Of a stretch of 64,000 nt of DNA, positions 15,282 to 23,511 are shown one piece after another. The translations under genes and the position numbers were made by a program. Below the pieces are notes generated by a model. That model ran no database searches, was not told the DNA's origin, and saw nothing but the letters and a program-made list of their open reading frames with translations. The stretch covers positions 1 to 64,000 of IMG/VR virus record IMGVR_UViG_3300015603_000051; one strand, written 5' to 3'. The stretch's first letter is position 1, and each line of letters opens with the position of its first letter. This DNA comes from a virus.

Positions 15282-15583
15282 ACAAGTTTGCATCCGGCAA
15301 GCACGCGAAGGGCACATGTGATGTGTGTGGCTTCACGACGAAGATGAACGCGCTGAAGGCGCTGATTGTGAAGGGGAAGACGACGGGGGTGCTCGCTTGC
15401 GAGCCCTGCTGGGTCCCAGACCATCCGCAACTTCATATCGGAGAACGTAAGGTGGTAGATGCTCAATCCCTGCGCCGGCCACGCCCAGATGTATCCAGAG
15501 AAGCGTCGCGCAACATCGCTTGGGGTTGGAACCCGATATGTGGAGCAGCAGCAGTATCTGAGATAGGACAGGTCACAGTATGA
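15278..15583 (+). CDS. Zinc-finger protein of the connector region
   Basis: 101 residues, overlapping both neighbours by ATGA. GTCDVCGFTTKMNAL...TGVLACEPCWVPDHPQ gives a Cys-x2-Cys / Cys-x2-Cys zinc ribbon. This type of short ribbon protein is frequently encoded between connector genes of tailed phages. The C-terminal half is basic (RRPRPDVSREASR). A virion or assembly role is assumed; no nuclease motif. Confidence 0.7.
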   Translation: MNKFASGKHAKGTCDVCGFTTKMNALKALIVKGKTTGVLACEPCWVPDHPQLHIGERKVVDAQSLRRPRPDVSREASRNIAWGWNPICGAAAVSEIGQVTV

Positions 15584-16218
15584 ATTACACCGAACTCGTA
15601 GCATCGATGCAGGACTACCTACAGACAGACGAGGCTTCGTTTGTCACGCACATCCCTACGTTTGTGCAGACGGTAGAAAATCGCATCTACAACGAAATAC
15701 AGCTGCCGGCTTTACGCAAAAATGCTGTAGGTGAGTTTACTGACGGAAATCGCTACCTGACTTTACCTGACGACTTTCTAGCTCCGTTCTCACTGGCAAC
15801 GATCGATCCGACAACAGGCGTATATAACTATGTGCTGTTTAAAGACGTGAACTTGGTACGTGAAATGTATGCTGACCCGACGGTCAAGGCGGTGCCGAAG
15901 ATTTACGGGCTGTTCGATGCCAACACGGCCATAGTCGGGCCAACGCCAAACAAGGACTTTGGGGCCGAGCTGCACTATTTCTACTACCCGGAGAGTCTGG
16001 TCACTGCCGGCACAAGCTGGGTCGCCACGAACTTCCCATCAGTAATTTTGTATGGCTGCCTGTCTGAAGGGTATCGCTACCTGAAGGGCGACGAAGCCAT
16101 GCAGAAAGTGTACGACGAACAATACAAAGAGGCACTTAGCTTGCTGCGCAAGTTGGGTGAAGGACGCAATCGCGGCGACGCGTACCGCGACGGGCAGGCG
16201 AAGCTAAAAGTTTCGTAA
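15580..16218 (+). CDS. Head-tail connector/adaptor protein
   Basis: 212 residues. Opens MNYTELVASMQDYLQTDEASFVTHIPTFVQTVENRI, a helical adaptor-type N-terminus, then a beta domain (RYLTLPDDFLAPFSLATIDP...) and a C-terminal helix with YRYLKGDEAMQKVYDEQYKEALSLLRKLGEGR. This matches structural proteins encoded next to gp4-like adaptors in podoviruses, probably a further ring of the neck. No exact family name is claimed. Confidence 0.75.
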   Translation: MNYTELVASMQDYLQTDEASFVTHIPTFVQTVENRIYNEIQLPALRKNAVGEFTDGNRYLTLPDDFLAPFSLATIDPTTGVYNYVLFKDVNLVREMYADPTVKAVPKIYGLFDANTAIVGPTPNKDFGAELHYFYYPESLVTAGTSWVATNFPSVILYGCLSEGYRYLKGDEAMQKVYDEQYKEALSLLRKLGEGRNRGDAYRDGQAKLKVS

Positions 16219-16228
16219 GGAGAAAGAC

Positions 16229-16663
16229 ATGGCTTTTAATGGATCGACATATTGTGTGAGCTACTTGAAGGAGCTGATGCTGGCAACGCACAATCACGCC
16301 GTCGGAGGGAACGTATTCAAGATGGCGCTGTATACCGACGCTGCAACGCTGGACGAGACAACGACTGTCTACTCTGATGTGGACGAAATCGTTGGCACAA
16401 GCTACGTGGCGGGCGGGATAACGCTGGTGAATATTGATCCTGTCGCGAGCGCAACGAAAGCCTATACCCAGTTCGAGAACCCTGTGATTCTGAACGCCAC
16501 AGTGACTGCTAGAGGGGGGCTGATTTACAACTCAACCAACGGCAACAAGGCCGTGGCGGTAATCGATTTTGGGTCGGACAAGACGGTAGTAGGCGCTGAT
16601 TTCACCATCACAATGCCTTTGTTTACTGATACAACCGCACTGCTGCGTATAGCTGCAGCATAA
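16229..16663 (+). CDS. Structural protein, tandem paralogue A
   Basis: 144 residues, AAGGAG upstream. Contains VFKMALYTDAATLDETTTVYSDVDEIVGTSYVAGG and ends with beta strands (ARGGLIYNSTNGNKAVAVIDFG). The following gene has the same plan (VFKVALTNV..., FRYAIVYNDTATSPADALVCWFDYG), so the two are diverged tandem duplicates. This family is frequent among phage virion proteins near fibres; a fibre-attachment or decoration role is plausible. Confidence 0.7.
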   Translation: MAFNGSTYCVSYLKELMLATHNHAVGGNVFKMALYTDAATLDETTTVYSDVDEIVGTSYVAGGITLVNIDPVASATKAYTQFENPVILNATVTARGGLIYNSTNGNKAVAVIDFGSDKTVVGADFTITMPLFTDTTALLRIAAA

Positions 16664-16676
16664 TTAGGAGAGCATC

Positions 16677-17114
16677 ATGGCAGCATATAATAAATTTCTA
16701 GATTTCTCAGAGCAACTTATCAAAGGCGTACACGACTGGGACGCGCATGTGTTCAAGGTTGCGCTTACCAACGTACTACCTGTAAATACGCAGGTATCAC
16801 TTGATACCGTCACTGCACACGCCGCCCCTGCTGCGGCGAATGGGTACTCGGCAGGCGGCACCGCCACGACGATCGCAGTCAGTGAGGCGGCTGGCACCAC
16901 GACGGTTACAGGCACGCAGGTAGTGTTTACAGCGACAGCTGGCGGCATTGGCCCGTTTAGATACGCCATCGTATATAACGACACGGCAACTTCACCTGCT
17001 GATGCGCTGGTATGTTGGTTTGACTATGGGGCGGCAACAACGCTAGCTGTGAACGAAACATTGACTGTTAAATTTAATGACGCTAGCCCCGGCGCGATCT
17101 TAACCTTGGCGTAA
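16677..17114 (+). CDS. Structural protein, tandem paralogue B
   Basis: 145 residues, AGGAG upstream, 13 bases after paralogue A. Shares the pattern VFKVALTN..., GYSAGG, GPFRYAIVYNDTATSPADALVCWFDYG with it. Beta-rich, no catalytic motif. Located directly before the S74 tail fibre, suggesting a tail-peripheral position. Confidence 0.7.
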   Translation: MAAYNKFLDFSEQLIKGVHDWDAHVFKVALTNVLPVNTQVSLDTVTAHAAPAAANGYSAGGTATTIAVSEAAGTTTVTGTQVVFTATAGGIGPFRYAIVYNDTATSPADALVCWFDYGAATTLAVNETLTVKFNDASPGAILTLA

Positions 17115-17125
17115 TGGAGTAAAGC

Positions 17126-18565
17126 ATGGCTCTTATCATTGCCGACCGCATACTAGAAACGTCAACCACGACAGGCACTGGCGCGCTCACGCTCGCGGGG
17201 GCCAAGACTGGTTTTCGCACATTCGCCTCAGTATGCTCCGTTAGTGATATGTGCTTTTACGCTATCCAAGCAGAAGATGTTTCTGGTATCGCTACTGGGC
17301 AGTGGGAGGCTGGGCTCGGCACATATTCAAGCGCAAACACGCTTACGCGCACAACCGTGTACGCATCCAGCACAGGCACAGCGGTATCGTTCTCGGCTGG
17401 AACGAAAGCCGTATGGCTTGATGTAACTGCGGCGCAGACTACGATGATGTGGGATATGGCTAACAATTCACTGCCATTTCAGGGAGGCACGCTGACTGGT
17501 AGTTTGAATTTTTCTGGTGTTGGAGCAAGAATTACTGGTGATTTTAGTAACGCCACTGGTGCTCTAAGAACCTCGTTCCAGTCGAACGTAGTTAATGGAA
17601 CAACCTTGCCTTACATAATCCCAAATGGAACCGGAACAACCGCAGGTATTGTTGCCACAAATTCTTCTGACCCCACTAATTGCTCATTCGGCGCTTTCTT
17701 AACAAATGGCGCGACTGATGTTCGCATCCAGTCAGGCGCATTTGGCACAGGCACTAACCTTCCATTAGCCTTTATCACAAGTGGTTTAGAGAGACTACGG
17801 GTTGGAGAGAACGGCGCATTGGCAACTGCCGTTAGTGAAGCAGGTTTGTACACTGGTAGAGGAGTCCTGACGGATATATATGGGTATGGCGGTATTAAAT
17901 TTTATGATGAAACAAGCGGCAATTTAGAAATCTACTCCCAAAGAGCAAGTGCCACTTATGGAAATATTAAATTTACCACAACCGCGACGCATCTGGAAAG
18001 ATTACAAATTGAGTATGGGGGAATAGTACGTCCCGGAGGAAACAATACACAATCGCTTGGGTCTGCGTCTTACCGCTGGTCAACCGTGTACGCAGGCACT
18101 GGAACGATTAATACGTCCGACGCGCGAGAAAAGACAAGAGTACGTCCTCTAACCCTTTCTGAAATCGCAGCAGCGAAACAACTTGCAAGCGAAATCGGCG
18201 CATTCCAGTTCCTTTCGGCAGTAGCTGATAAAGGCGATTTGGCGCGTGAGCATATTGGTATGACGGTGCAACGAGCCATAGAAATCATGGAATCCCACGG
18301 TCTTGACCCATTCAATTATGGGTTCATTTGCTATGACGCATGGGAAAAACAAACCTTAGAACATCCGGATAGCTATGAGCAAATTCAAATGCCAGAAACT
18401 GAAACAGAGCCAGCTCGAACAGGGAACGGTGCCTTAATTAAGGCTGCTTGGACAGAAACGCTTCTTGAAGCGGGTGATCGCTATAGTTTTAGATCAGATG
18501 AATTACTGTTATTTGTTGCGCGTGGATTTGAAGCAAGACTTGCTGCATTGGAGGCAAGGCCATGA
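17126..18565 (+). CDS. Tail fibre with C-terminal S74 self-cleaving chaperone domain
   Basis: 479 residues. The N-terminal part (1-115) has the virion-anchoring pattern seen in many phage fibres (TILTRTTV-like NTLTRTTVYASS). The middle is a Gly/Thr/Ser-rich beta region (LTGSLNFSGVGARITGDF...). From about residue 330 there is an intramolecular chaperone of the endosialidase/S74 type: GSASYRWSTVYAGTGTINTSDAREK, with the catalytic Ser in TSDAREK, then helices and SDELLLFVARGFEARLAALEA. That domain trimerises the fibre and cuts itself off. Host receptor binding is the expected role. Confidence 0.85.
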   Translation: MALIIADRILETSTTTGTGALTLAGAKTGFRTFASVCSVSDMCFYAIQAEDVSGIATGQWEAGLGTYSSANTLTRTTVYASSTGTAVSFSAGTKAVWLDVTAAQTTMMWDMANNSLPFQGGTLTGSLNFSGVGARITGDFSNATGALRTSFQSNVVNGTTLPYIIPNGTGTTAGIVATNSSDPTNCSFGAFLTNGATDVRIQSGAFGTGTNLPLAFITSGLERLRVGENGALATAVSEAGLYTGRGVLTDIYGYGGIKFYDETSGNLEIYSQRASATYGNIKFTTTATHLERLQIEYGGIVRPGGNNTQSLGSASYRWSTVYAGTGTINTSDAREKTRVRPLTLSEIAAAKQLASEIGAFQFLSAVADKGDLAREHIGMTVQRAIEIMESHGLDPFNYGFICYDAWEKQTLEHPDSYEQIQMPETETEPARTGNGALIKAAWTETLLEAGDRYSFRSDELLLFVARGFEARLAALEARP

Positions 18566-19170
18566 GCTTCATTCTCAAATGGCTCACCTTCGCTGTCGTC
18601 CTGCTTGTATGGGGATTTGCCACCCTCCTTTCCACGCTGATCTATATTCCCTCCCTACTTGTCATCGGCTGGATACTCGCCGCTTTCTGCGACGAAGATG
18701 GCAACCTGATCTACGGACGCAAGCTATGGCAGACCTTCGATGCGTCTTGTGATGAAGGGCGTAACTGTCGTCAACGTGAGCTTGCTGCTGGACTAGGTGG
18801 TGATACATGGACAGCCTTCAATGCCTTCCCGCTAACCGCTTGGGAAGATTATAAAAACCGCGCATTATGGCTTTTCCGTAACTCCTGCTACGGCTGGTCT
18901 TACTACGTTTTCGGTATCCCTTGGGTGAAAGCCGACTGGACGATTCATACCTACGAGGACACACCAGAGCGCACCTTCTTCTTTGCCACTTCTGGCTACG
19001 CTTTCAATTTGTACTACCACGGCAGATGGGGTATGTATAAGCTAGGCTGGAAAGCTTGGAATGTCCATACAGTAGTTGCTGGTATAGCTATATTCACTGA
19101 TAATGCCGGCATGGGCGGGTTAGGTAGAATCCCATTGGTTATCTCGGCAAATCCTTTCAAGAGGAAATAA
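18562..19170 (+). CDS. Membrane-anchored protein following the tail fibre
   Basis: 202 residues, ATGA overlap with the fibre gene. Two hydrophobic segments at residues 6-45 (LTFAVVLLVWGFATLLSTLIYIPSLLVIGWILAAF) form a hairpin. A Trp/Tyr/Phe-rich soluble part follows (WTAFNAFPLTAWEDYKNRALWLFRNSCYGWSYYVFG). Proteins of this appearance occur downstream of tail fibres in several phages without known function. Receptor masking, superinfection exclusion or lysis timing are possible, unproved. Confidence 0.65.
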   Translation: MSFILKWLTFAVVLLVWGFATLLSTLIYIPSLLVIGWILAAFCDEDGNLIYGRKLWQTFDASCDEGRNCRQRELAAGLGGDTWTAFNAFPLTAWEDYKNRALWLFRNSCYGWSYYVFGIPWVKADWTIHTYEDTPERTFFFATSGYAFNLYYHGRWGMYKLGWKAWNVHTVVAGIAIFTDNAGMGGLGRIPLVISANPFKRK

Positions 19171-19173
19171 AAA

Positions 19174-20262
19174 GTGCTAGGTTTACGCCCCTTATCAGCA
19201 AGCCCTATACGCGCCATTGTACGGCAGCTGTCGGTATCGCTTGAGGCCGGCGCGTATGTAGTTTCTGGGACGTCTAGTACGGCAGTAAAAGCTAGAATAG
19301 TTTCTACTAATGCGGGTGTATATGCAGTAACGGGTGTCCAGAACTCGTTAGTGCGAACTAGAATTCTAACTACAGTGGTTGGGTCGTATACCGCCACAGG
19401 TGCCGCAAACACACTTACGCTGGCAAGAAGGCTCCCAACGGTAGTTGGGGGGTACGCCATATCAGGCGCCCAAAACTCATTCACGCGCACACTAGCGCTC
19501 GCTACAGCTACGCGGGCATATACCATATCAGGTGCAGGTAGTACAGCTGTGCTAGGTATAGTGCGCACCACTGCCACCGGCGCATATGCAGTTACAGGCG
19601 CTCAGAGTTCATTCATACGCTCGCTAGTTCTACCGGCAGCAGTGGGTAGCTACGCAACTGCAGGTGCAACGGCGGGGCTGCGGGTTGAGCATATACTCCG
19701 CACGGCTCCACAGGCATACTCTATAGCAGGAGTTTCTGTCGGCGTAACAGTCGGAAGAGTAAGTTCAACTACCGTCGGCACGTATAGTGTAGTAGGTATC
19801 CCTTTAGTATTTTTACGTGGAACTGCATTACAAGCATCCGCTGGCATATACGACATTCAAGGCGTACAAGCAACAATGGTGCGCGACTGCCCATTGCCAT
19901 TAGAAGCGGGCATATATTCTTTTGCTGGATATCCTGTAGGTGTAGCACTCGCAATTTACCCCGCAGGAGTAGAAGCCACAGCGACAGCTGGTGTAGTGGG
20001 CGCTGCTGGTAGGTTTGATATAGATGGCGTACTAGCACTGTTCTCGCTGGGCGGAACGCACGTACATGTGCCTTGGTATTCTGCGCAGGACCAGCAGGTC
20101 GGTCCGTGGGGTGCAGTTACAGACGCGCAAAGCAATGTATGGAGCGCAGCACAGGATTCTCAGGCAAATGCGTGGGTAGACGTGAATGATTCGCAAGCCG
20201 GCGGCTGGACCGCTGCCCCTGAAACCCAATCTGGTTCTTGGAACCAAATAAATACACAATAG
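19174..20262 (+). CDS. Fibre-like protein made of eleven 22-residue repeats
   Basis: Start GTG 19174 (AGAGGAAA upstream). Residues about 27-270 consist of eleven head-to-tail 22-residue units of the type G-x-Y-x-(V/I)-(S/T/A)-G followed by a variable stretch and a basic strand (for example GVYAVTGVQNSLVRTRILTTVV). The C-terminal 70 residues are a second, shorter repeat with W...D/E-x-Q (VWSAAQDSQANAWVDVNDSQ). No non-repeat catalytic region. Regular 22-residue units suggest a beta-solenoid or stacked beta shaft. Position between two fibre genes supports a tail appendage. Confidence 0.75.
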   Translation: MLGLRPLSASPIRAIVRQLSVSLEAGAYVVSGTSSTAVKARIVSTNAGVYAVTGVQNSLVRTRILTTVVGSYTATGAANTLTLARRLPTVVGGYAISGAQNSFTRTLALATATRAYTISGAGSTAVLGIVRTTATGAYAVTGAQSSFIRSLVLPAAVGSYATAGATAGLRVEHILRTAPQAYSIAGVSVGVTVGRVSSTTVGTYSVVGIPLVFLRGTALQASAGIYDIQGVQATMVRDCPLPLEAGIYSFAGYPVGVALAIYPAGVEATATAGVVGAAGRFDIDGVLALFSLGGTHVHVPWYSAQDQQVGPWGAVTDAQSNVWSAAQDSQANAWVDVNDSQAGGWTAAPETQSGSWNQINTQ

Positions 20263-20271
20263 AGGACAATT

Positions 20272-21603
20272 ATGGCTTCAGTAATATCTCCACTTCTACG
20301 CCTTGAGCTGATGGCTACTGGCGAGAAAAGCTCCACATGGGGCCTTACCACCAACTCTAACCTGAAGAACGTGCTGGAATCGGCCATCGCCGGCATATCT
20401 ACATTCGCAGTGCCTCACACACTGACAGTGGCAAACAATGCACCAGATGAAGCCCGCAGTGCGATTCTAGTCGCGACCGGAGCCATCGGTAGTGCTCAGA
20501 AAATTACAATCCCTGCAGTCAGTAAAGTGTACGTGGTGCGCAATGCGACGACGGGCGGGTTTGCAGTTACGATCGGTACTGCTGCGGGCGACTTAGCCAT
20601 AGTCCCATACCAAAGCACAATGACAGTGTACTGCGACGGAGCTAATACCTATCCAACCATTGACATGGGGCTAGTAGAAGCTGCAGCTGCTTCGCTCGCC
20701 CTTAAAGCCCCTCTAGCCAGCCCGACGTTTACCGGCACGGCTACGTTCTCTGGCACTGTAGCGGGCATCACAAAGACCACAGTAGGACTAGCTAACGTAG
20801 ATAACACAACGGATGCACTGAAGCCTGTCTCCACTGCGCAGGGGGCAGCCATTGGGCTGAAAGCCAATCTAGCATCGCCGACATTTACCGGCACTCCGAA
20901 ATCGACCACGCCTGCGCAGTTCGACGGCACTACAAACATTGCTACCATGGAAGCGGTCCAAGAGGCGCTTGGCAGCCTTAGACCAGATGTTGCTTCATAC
21001 TCCGCAACTAAGACACTGACCGCTGCGGATGTAGGCAAGTCTATTACACTCGGGGGTACCGCAGCATGGACCCTGACTCTACCGTCGGGCGTAAACGCGC
21101 CTAGCGGAAGTGCCGTACACCTGTACAAAACAGGCGGTGCTGGTACTGTGACAGTACGGTGTGGCGGGACAGATACCATAATTACATCTAGCGGCGCAAC
21201 CCCAACCAGTATCGCGCTGGAAAACGGGGCAGACGTTATGTTAGTGAAACATGGCGGGCTGTGGATCATACGGGGTGGGTCTGTCAGGCTTAGATATGCT
21301 CCAGATTTCGATAGCACTTTCGCTTCTGCAGCTGGCAGTATGTCATTCCCCAACGGATTCACTATGCAGTGGGGCGTGCATAGGTTCACACATGCAAGTG
21401 CTGGTACGCTGAATGCACTCATAACACTAGAGCACCCGCAGTCTATGTTTTTTTACTGTGACGCAAACGTAGAAACATCTACACCCAATGCATACTACGC
21501 ATCCGCAATTATGCACTCTGCGACTCAGCTAAGAGTGTATTCCTATAACGCTGGGTATGGCGACGTAGATGTGAAGTATTGCGCGTTCGGGATTAAATCT
21601 TAA
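20272..21603 (+). CDS. Tail fibre protein
   Basis: 443 residues. The N-terminal domain (1-135, PLLRLELMATGEKSSTWG...) is a conserved virion-attachment module of phage fibres. Two copies of LASPTFTGT flank GLANVDNTTDALKPVSTAQ, the collagen-like/beta collar repeat common in fibres. The C-terminal region (about 350-443, SMSFPNGFTMQWGVHRF...) resembles the receptor-binding tip of gp53-type fibres. A second fibre beside the S74 fibre suggests branched or alternative receptor binding. Confidence 0.8.
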   Translation: MASVISPLLRLELMATGEKSSTWGLTTNSNLKNVLESAIAGISTFAVPHTLTVANNAPDEARSAILVATGAIGSAQKITIPAVSKVYVVRNATTGGFAVTIGTAAGDLAIVPYQSTMTVYCDGANTYPTIDMGLVEAAAASLALKAPLASPTFTGTATFSGTVAGITKTTVGLANVDNTTDALKPVSTAQGAAIGLKANLASPTFTGTPKSTTPAQFDGTTNIATMEAVQEALGSLRPDVASYSATKTLTAADVGKSITLGGTAAWTLTLPSGVNAPSGSAVHLYKTGGAGTVTVRCGGTDTIITSSGATPTSIALENGADVMLVKHGGLWIIRGGSVRLRYAPDFDSTFASAAGSMSFPNGFTMQWGVHRFTHASAGTLNALITLEHPQSMFFYCDANVETSTPNAYYASAIMHSATQLRVYSYNAGYGDVDVKYCAFGIKS

Positions 21604-21657
21604 ATTACTGCTAAGAATAATGGTGTGGCAGCACACAAATACCTAAAGAGAATTATT

Positions 21658-22005
21658 ATGTCAGCACAAGTAGAATATCAAGTAATACTTAATTGGCTAG
21701 GTGGGGCCATCTGTGTTCTTGGTGGATGGTTCCTGAATAACTTAGATCGCAGGTTTCGTGATAATGAAGTCGTGCAAAAGGGGCACGGAGACAAGATTCA
21801 GGCTATCGAGTTGCTTGTCGCCGGCGACTACGTGAAACGTGAAGATCATGAGAAATACATGGCCGCTATTTTCAAGAAGCTAGACGCCATCGAGGATAAA
21901 GTTGATACCGTCCAAGTGGGGGTAGTAGCAGAGTTAAACGAAGTTAAACTTAAATGCGCAGTCGTACACGGAGGACCTAATGATAACTCCCGCCCAGCTC
22001 GTTGA
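21658..22005 (+). CDS. Membrane-anchored coiled-coil protein of the lysis cassette
   Basis: 115 residues from ATG 21658 (AAAGAG upstream); an in-frame codon at 21625 lacks a ribosome site. A hydrophobic segment at residues 8-26 (QVILNWLGGAICVLGGWFL) is followed by charged helices (VQKGHGDKIQAIELL...). It overlaps the endolysin start by 26 bases. The plan resembles XhlA-like proteins or accessory holins. Probably helps endolysin release; the class is uncertain. Confidence 0.6.
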   Translation: MSAQVEYQVILNWLGGAICVLGGWFLNNLDRRFRDNEVVQKGHGDKIQAIELLVAGDYVKREDHEKYMAAIFKKLDAIEDKVDTVQVGVVAELNEVKLKCAVVHGGPNDNSRPAR

Positions 22006-22516
22006 AATTTATGGATGCTCTTATGAGCGTGCGAATCGGTACGCCGGCCCGCTGTCAGCTGCCATGGATAGGTTTGGAATCACATCTATAGCGAGTGTGT
22101 GCGCCTTCATCGCGCAGGTGGGGCATGAATCAGGGCGATTGCGGTACAACAAGGAGCTGGCTAGTGGTGCCGCGTATGACACCGGAAGGCTTGCAGAGCG
22201 TCTGGGAAACACACCAGAAGCTGACGGCGACGGCCAGCGCTACAAAGGGCGAGGTCCTATACAGATAACGGGTACAGATAATTATATTGCTTGTGGAGCC
22301 GCACTTGGGCTAGACTTGATTGCGAATCCTGAACTGCTGGAAACCGCTGAGTATGGCTGCGCTGCTGCTGCGTGGTTCTTCTCTGACCGTGGGTGCATCG
22401 AGGCCGCTGACGCCGGCGACTTTAGGAAAGTAACGAAGATCATCAACGGCGGGTACAACGGTATGGAGGACAGGGAAGAGCTGTTCGCCAACGCACAGGA
22501 AGTATTAGGAGGATGA
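21980..22516 (+). CDS. Endolysin, GH19 chitinase-type muramidase
   Basis: 178 residues, GGAGG upstream. GH19 hallmarks: FIAQVGHESGRLRYNKEL with the two catalytic Glu candidates (Glu50 and Glu59), RYKGRGPIQITGTDNY, and KITKIINGGYNG-like VTKIINGGYNGMEDR near the C-terminus. It cleaves peptidoglycan glycan strands at the end of infection. There is no signal peptide, so it needs the holin encoded next to it. Confidence 0.9.
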   Translation: MITPAQLVEIYGCSYERANRYAGPLSAAMDRFGITSIASVCAFIAQVGHESGRLRYNKELASGAAYDTGRLAERLGNTPEADGDGQRYKGRGPIQITGTDNYIACGAALGLDLIANPELLETAEYGCAAAAWFFSDRGCIEAADAGDFRKVTKIINGGYNGMEDREELFANAQEVLGG

Positions 22517-22517
22517 T

Positions 22518-22739
22518 ATGACTAAGGCTGAGTTGAAAGAATATGTCATTGCGCGTCTGACTGAGGCTAGCACATGGCAAGGCATCGGATTCCTTGTGGC
22601 GCTGACAGGATGCAAGGCAGGGCTAGGACTAGACTGGGGGCAGGCTGCTGGGCTGGGTGGCATCTTATCTGCGGTGCTGAAAATGATGTTCCCTGATGCA
22701 CGACCAGAATCGGAGAAACCCAATGTTGAATCTACTTAA
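22518..22739 (+). CDS. Holin-like small membrane protein
   Basis: 73 residues beginning one base after the endolysin stop. Two moderately hydrophobic segments (WQGIGFLVALTGCKAGLGL and AAGLGGILSAVLKMMF), a short loop and a charged tail fit a class II-like holin. Identification rests on size, hydrophobicity and position between endolysin and Rz. Confidence 0.65.
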   Translation: MTKAELKEYVIARLTEASTWQGIGFLVALTGCKAGLGLDWGQAAGLGGILSAVLKMMFPDARPESEKPNVEST

Positions 22740-23241
22740 CCCCGGAACATGGCTTGTCGCTATACTGGCGCTCGCAGTATCTTTCGGTGCCGGCTGGATG
22801 GAGAAGGGCAAGCGTGTAGAGGCGGAAAAGGCCGTTGCGGCGAGTATAGCGAAGGACGAGGCGTTATCGAAGGAGCGGCAGGCGCGCGACGCGGTGCAGG
22901 CTACGGCAGCTGGGTATCAACTTAAACTCGCAGAAAACCAGAAGAGGTCAGATGATGAAATGTCTAAACTTAGAAAAAAACTTGCAGCTATGCCTGTGTG
23001 CGCTGTGTCTGGTGATACTGTCGGGATGCTCTACCCCATGGGTGCAGTCAGCCTGCCCGGAAGTACCCCCGCTGGACTCCGCACTAGCAGCTTCCCCGCG
23101 TATGCTGATTCTACCTGTGCAGCTCAACTCGAGCTTGCCGCCCGCAACTACAGAGAAGTCTGCATCCCAAACGCCGAGCAATTGATAGGCGTGCAGAAAG
23201 CGTACTCCGACGTACAGCAGCTGTTTAAAACTAAGAAGTAG
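22723..23241 (+). CDS. Rz-like inner-membrane spanin
   Basis: Start ATG 22723, 17 bases inside the end of the holin-like gene, GGAGAAACC upstream; 172 residues. One N-terminal membrane anchor (TWLVAILALAVSFGAGW) followed by a long periplasmic helix rich in Ala/Lys/Glu (GKRVEAEKAVAASIAKDEALSKERQ), the i-spanin plan. It would pair with the lipoprotein encoded inside it to fuse inner and outer membranes during lysis. Confidence 0.85.
   Translation: MLNLLNPGTWLVAILALAVSFGAGWMEKGKRVEAEKAVAASIAKDEALSKERQARDAVQATAAGYQLKLAENQKRSDDEMSKLRKKLAAMPVCAVSGDTVGMLYPMGAVSLPGSTPAGLRTSSFPAYADSTCAAQLELAARNYREVCIPNAEQLIGVQKAYSDVQQLFKTKK
22955..23185 (+). CDS. Rz1-like outer-membrane spanin lipoprotein, nested in Rz
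   Basis: 76 residues in the +1 frame entirely inside Rz, with AGAGG upstream of two adjacent ATG codons (22952 and 22955). Signal peptide with lipobox LVILSGC, acylated Cys followed by a Pro-containing segment (STPWVQSACPEVPPLD). Size and embedded arrangement are those of Rz1-type o-spanins. Its presence shows an outer membrane, hence a Gram-negative host. Confidence 0.85.
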   Translation: MKCLNLEKNLQLCLCALCLVILSGCSTPWVQSACPEVPPLDSALAASPRMLILPVQLNSSLPPATTEKSASQTPSN

Positions 23242-23246
23242 CTTAT

Positions 23247-23275
23247 TTGACAGGGTGTGTAGGTGATGGTACTAT
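23247..23275 (+). promoter_or_regulatory. Strong extended -10 promoter before the RHH gene
   Basis: TTGACA (23247-23252), 17-base spacer, TACTAT (23270-23275) preceded by TGG. The expected start site (about 23282) falls on the ATG of the next gene, which has no ribosome site. The mRNA therefore seems to be leaderless. Confidence 0.85.
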
Positions 23276-23282
23276 CCGCACC

Positions 23283-23411
23283 ATGAAACGTACAAACCTA
23301 CACCTACCTCAGCAGCAGCTAGACGCACTTGATGCACTGGCCCAGAAACTCGGTATTTGCCGCGCAGAATTGATCCGCAAAGCGATACAAGATTTTCTTG
23401 ACCAGCGTTAA
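23283..23411 (+). CDS. 42-residue ribbon-helix-helix (CopG/Arc-type) protein
   Basis: MKRTNLHLPQQQLDALDALA... then QKLGICRAELIRKAIQDFLDQR: one N-terminal beta strand with alternating residues (TNLHLP) and two helices with the RxELIRxAI pattern, a minimal ribbon-helix-helix dimer. The ATG lies 8 bases after the -10 hexamer, so translation is probably leaderless, as for some phage repressors. A DNA-binding regulator inside the late operon, perhaps autoregulating this promoter and the downstream nozzle/ejection genes. Confidence 0.8.
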   Translation: MKRTNLHLPQQQLDALDALAQKLGICRAELIRKAIQDFLDQR

Positions 23412-23511
23412 AACTTGCGCTATTTGTTGTTCTAGTGTAAATTAGCCTCACCGAAAGGCTGCATCACTACCTCGGGCGCTTATAAAACTGTCTCAACTAC
23501 TCATAACAGAC

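Noticed and set aside
20649-21422. 257-codon antisense frame over the tail fibre gene
   Set aside because: Shadow of the fibre gene; no domain, no ribosome site.
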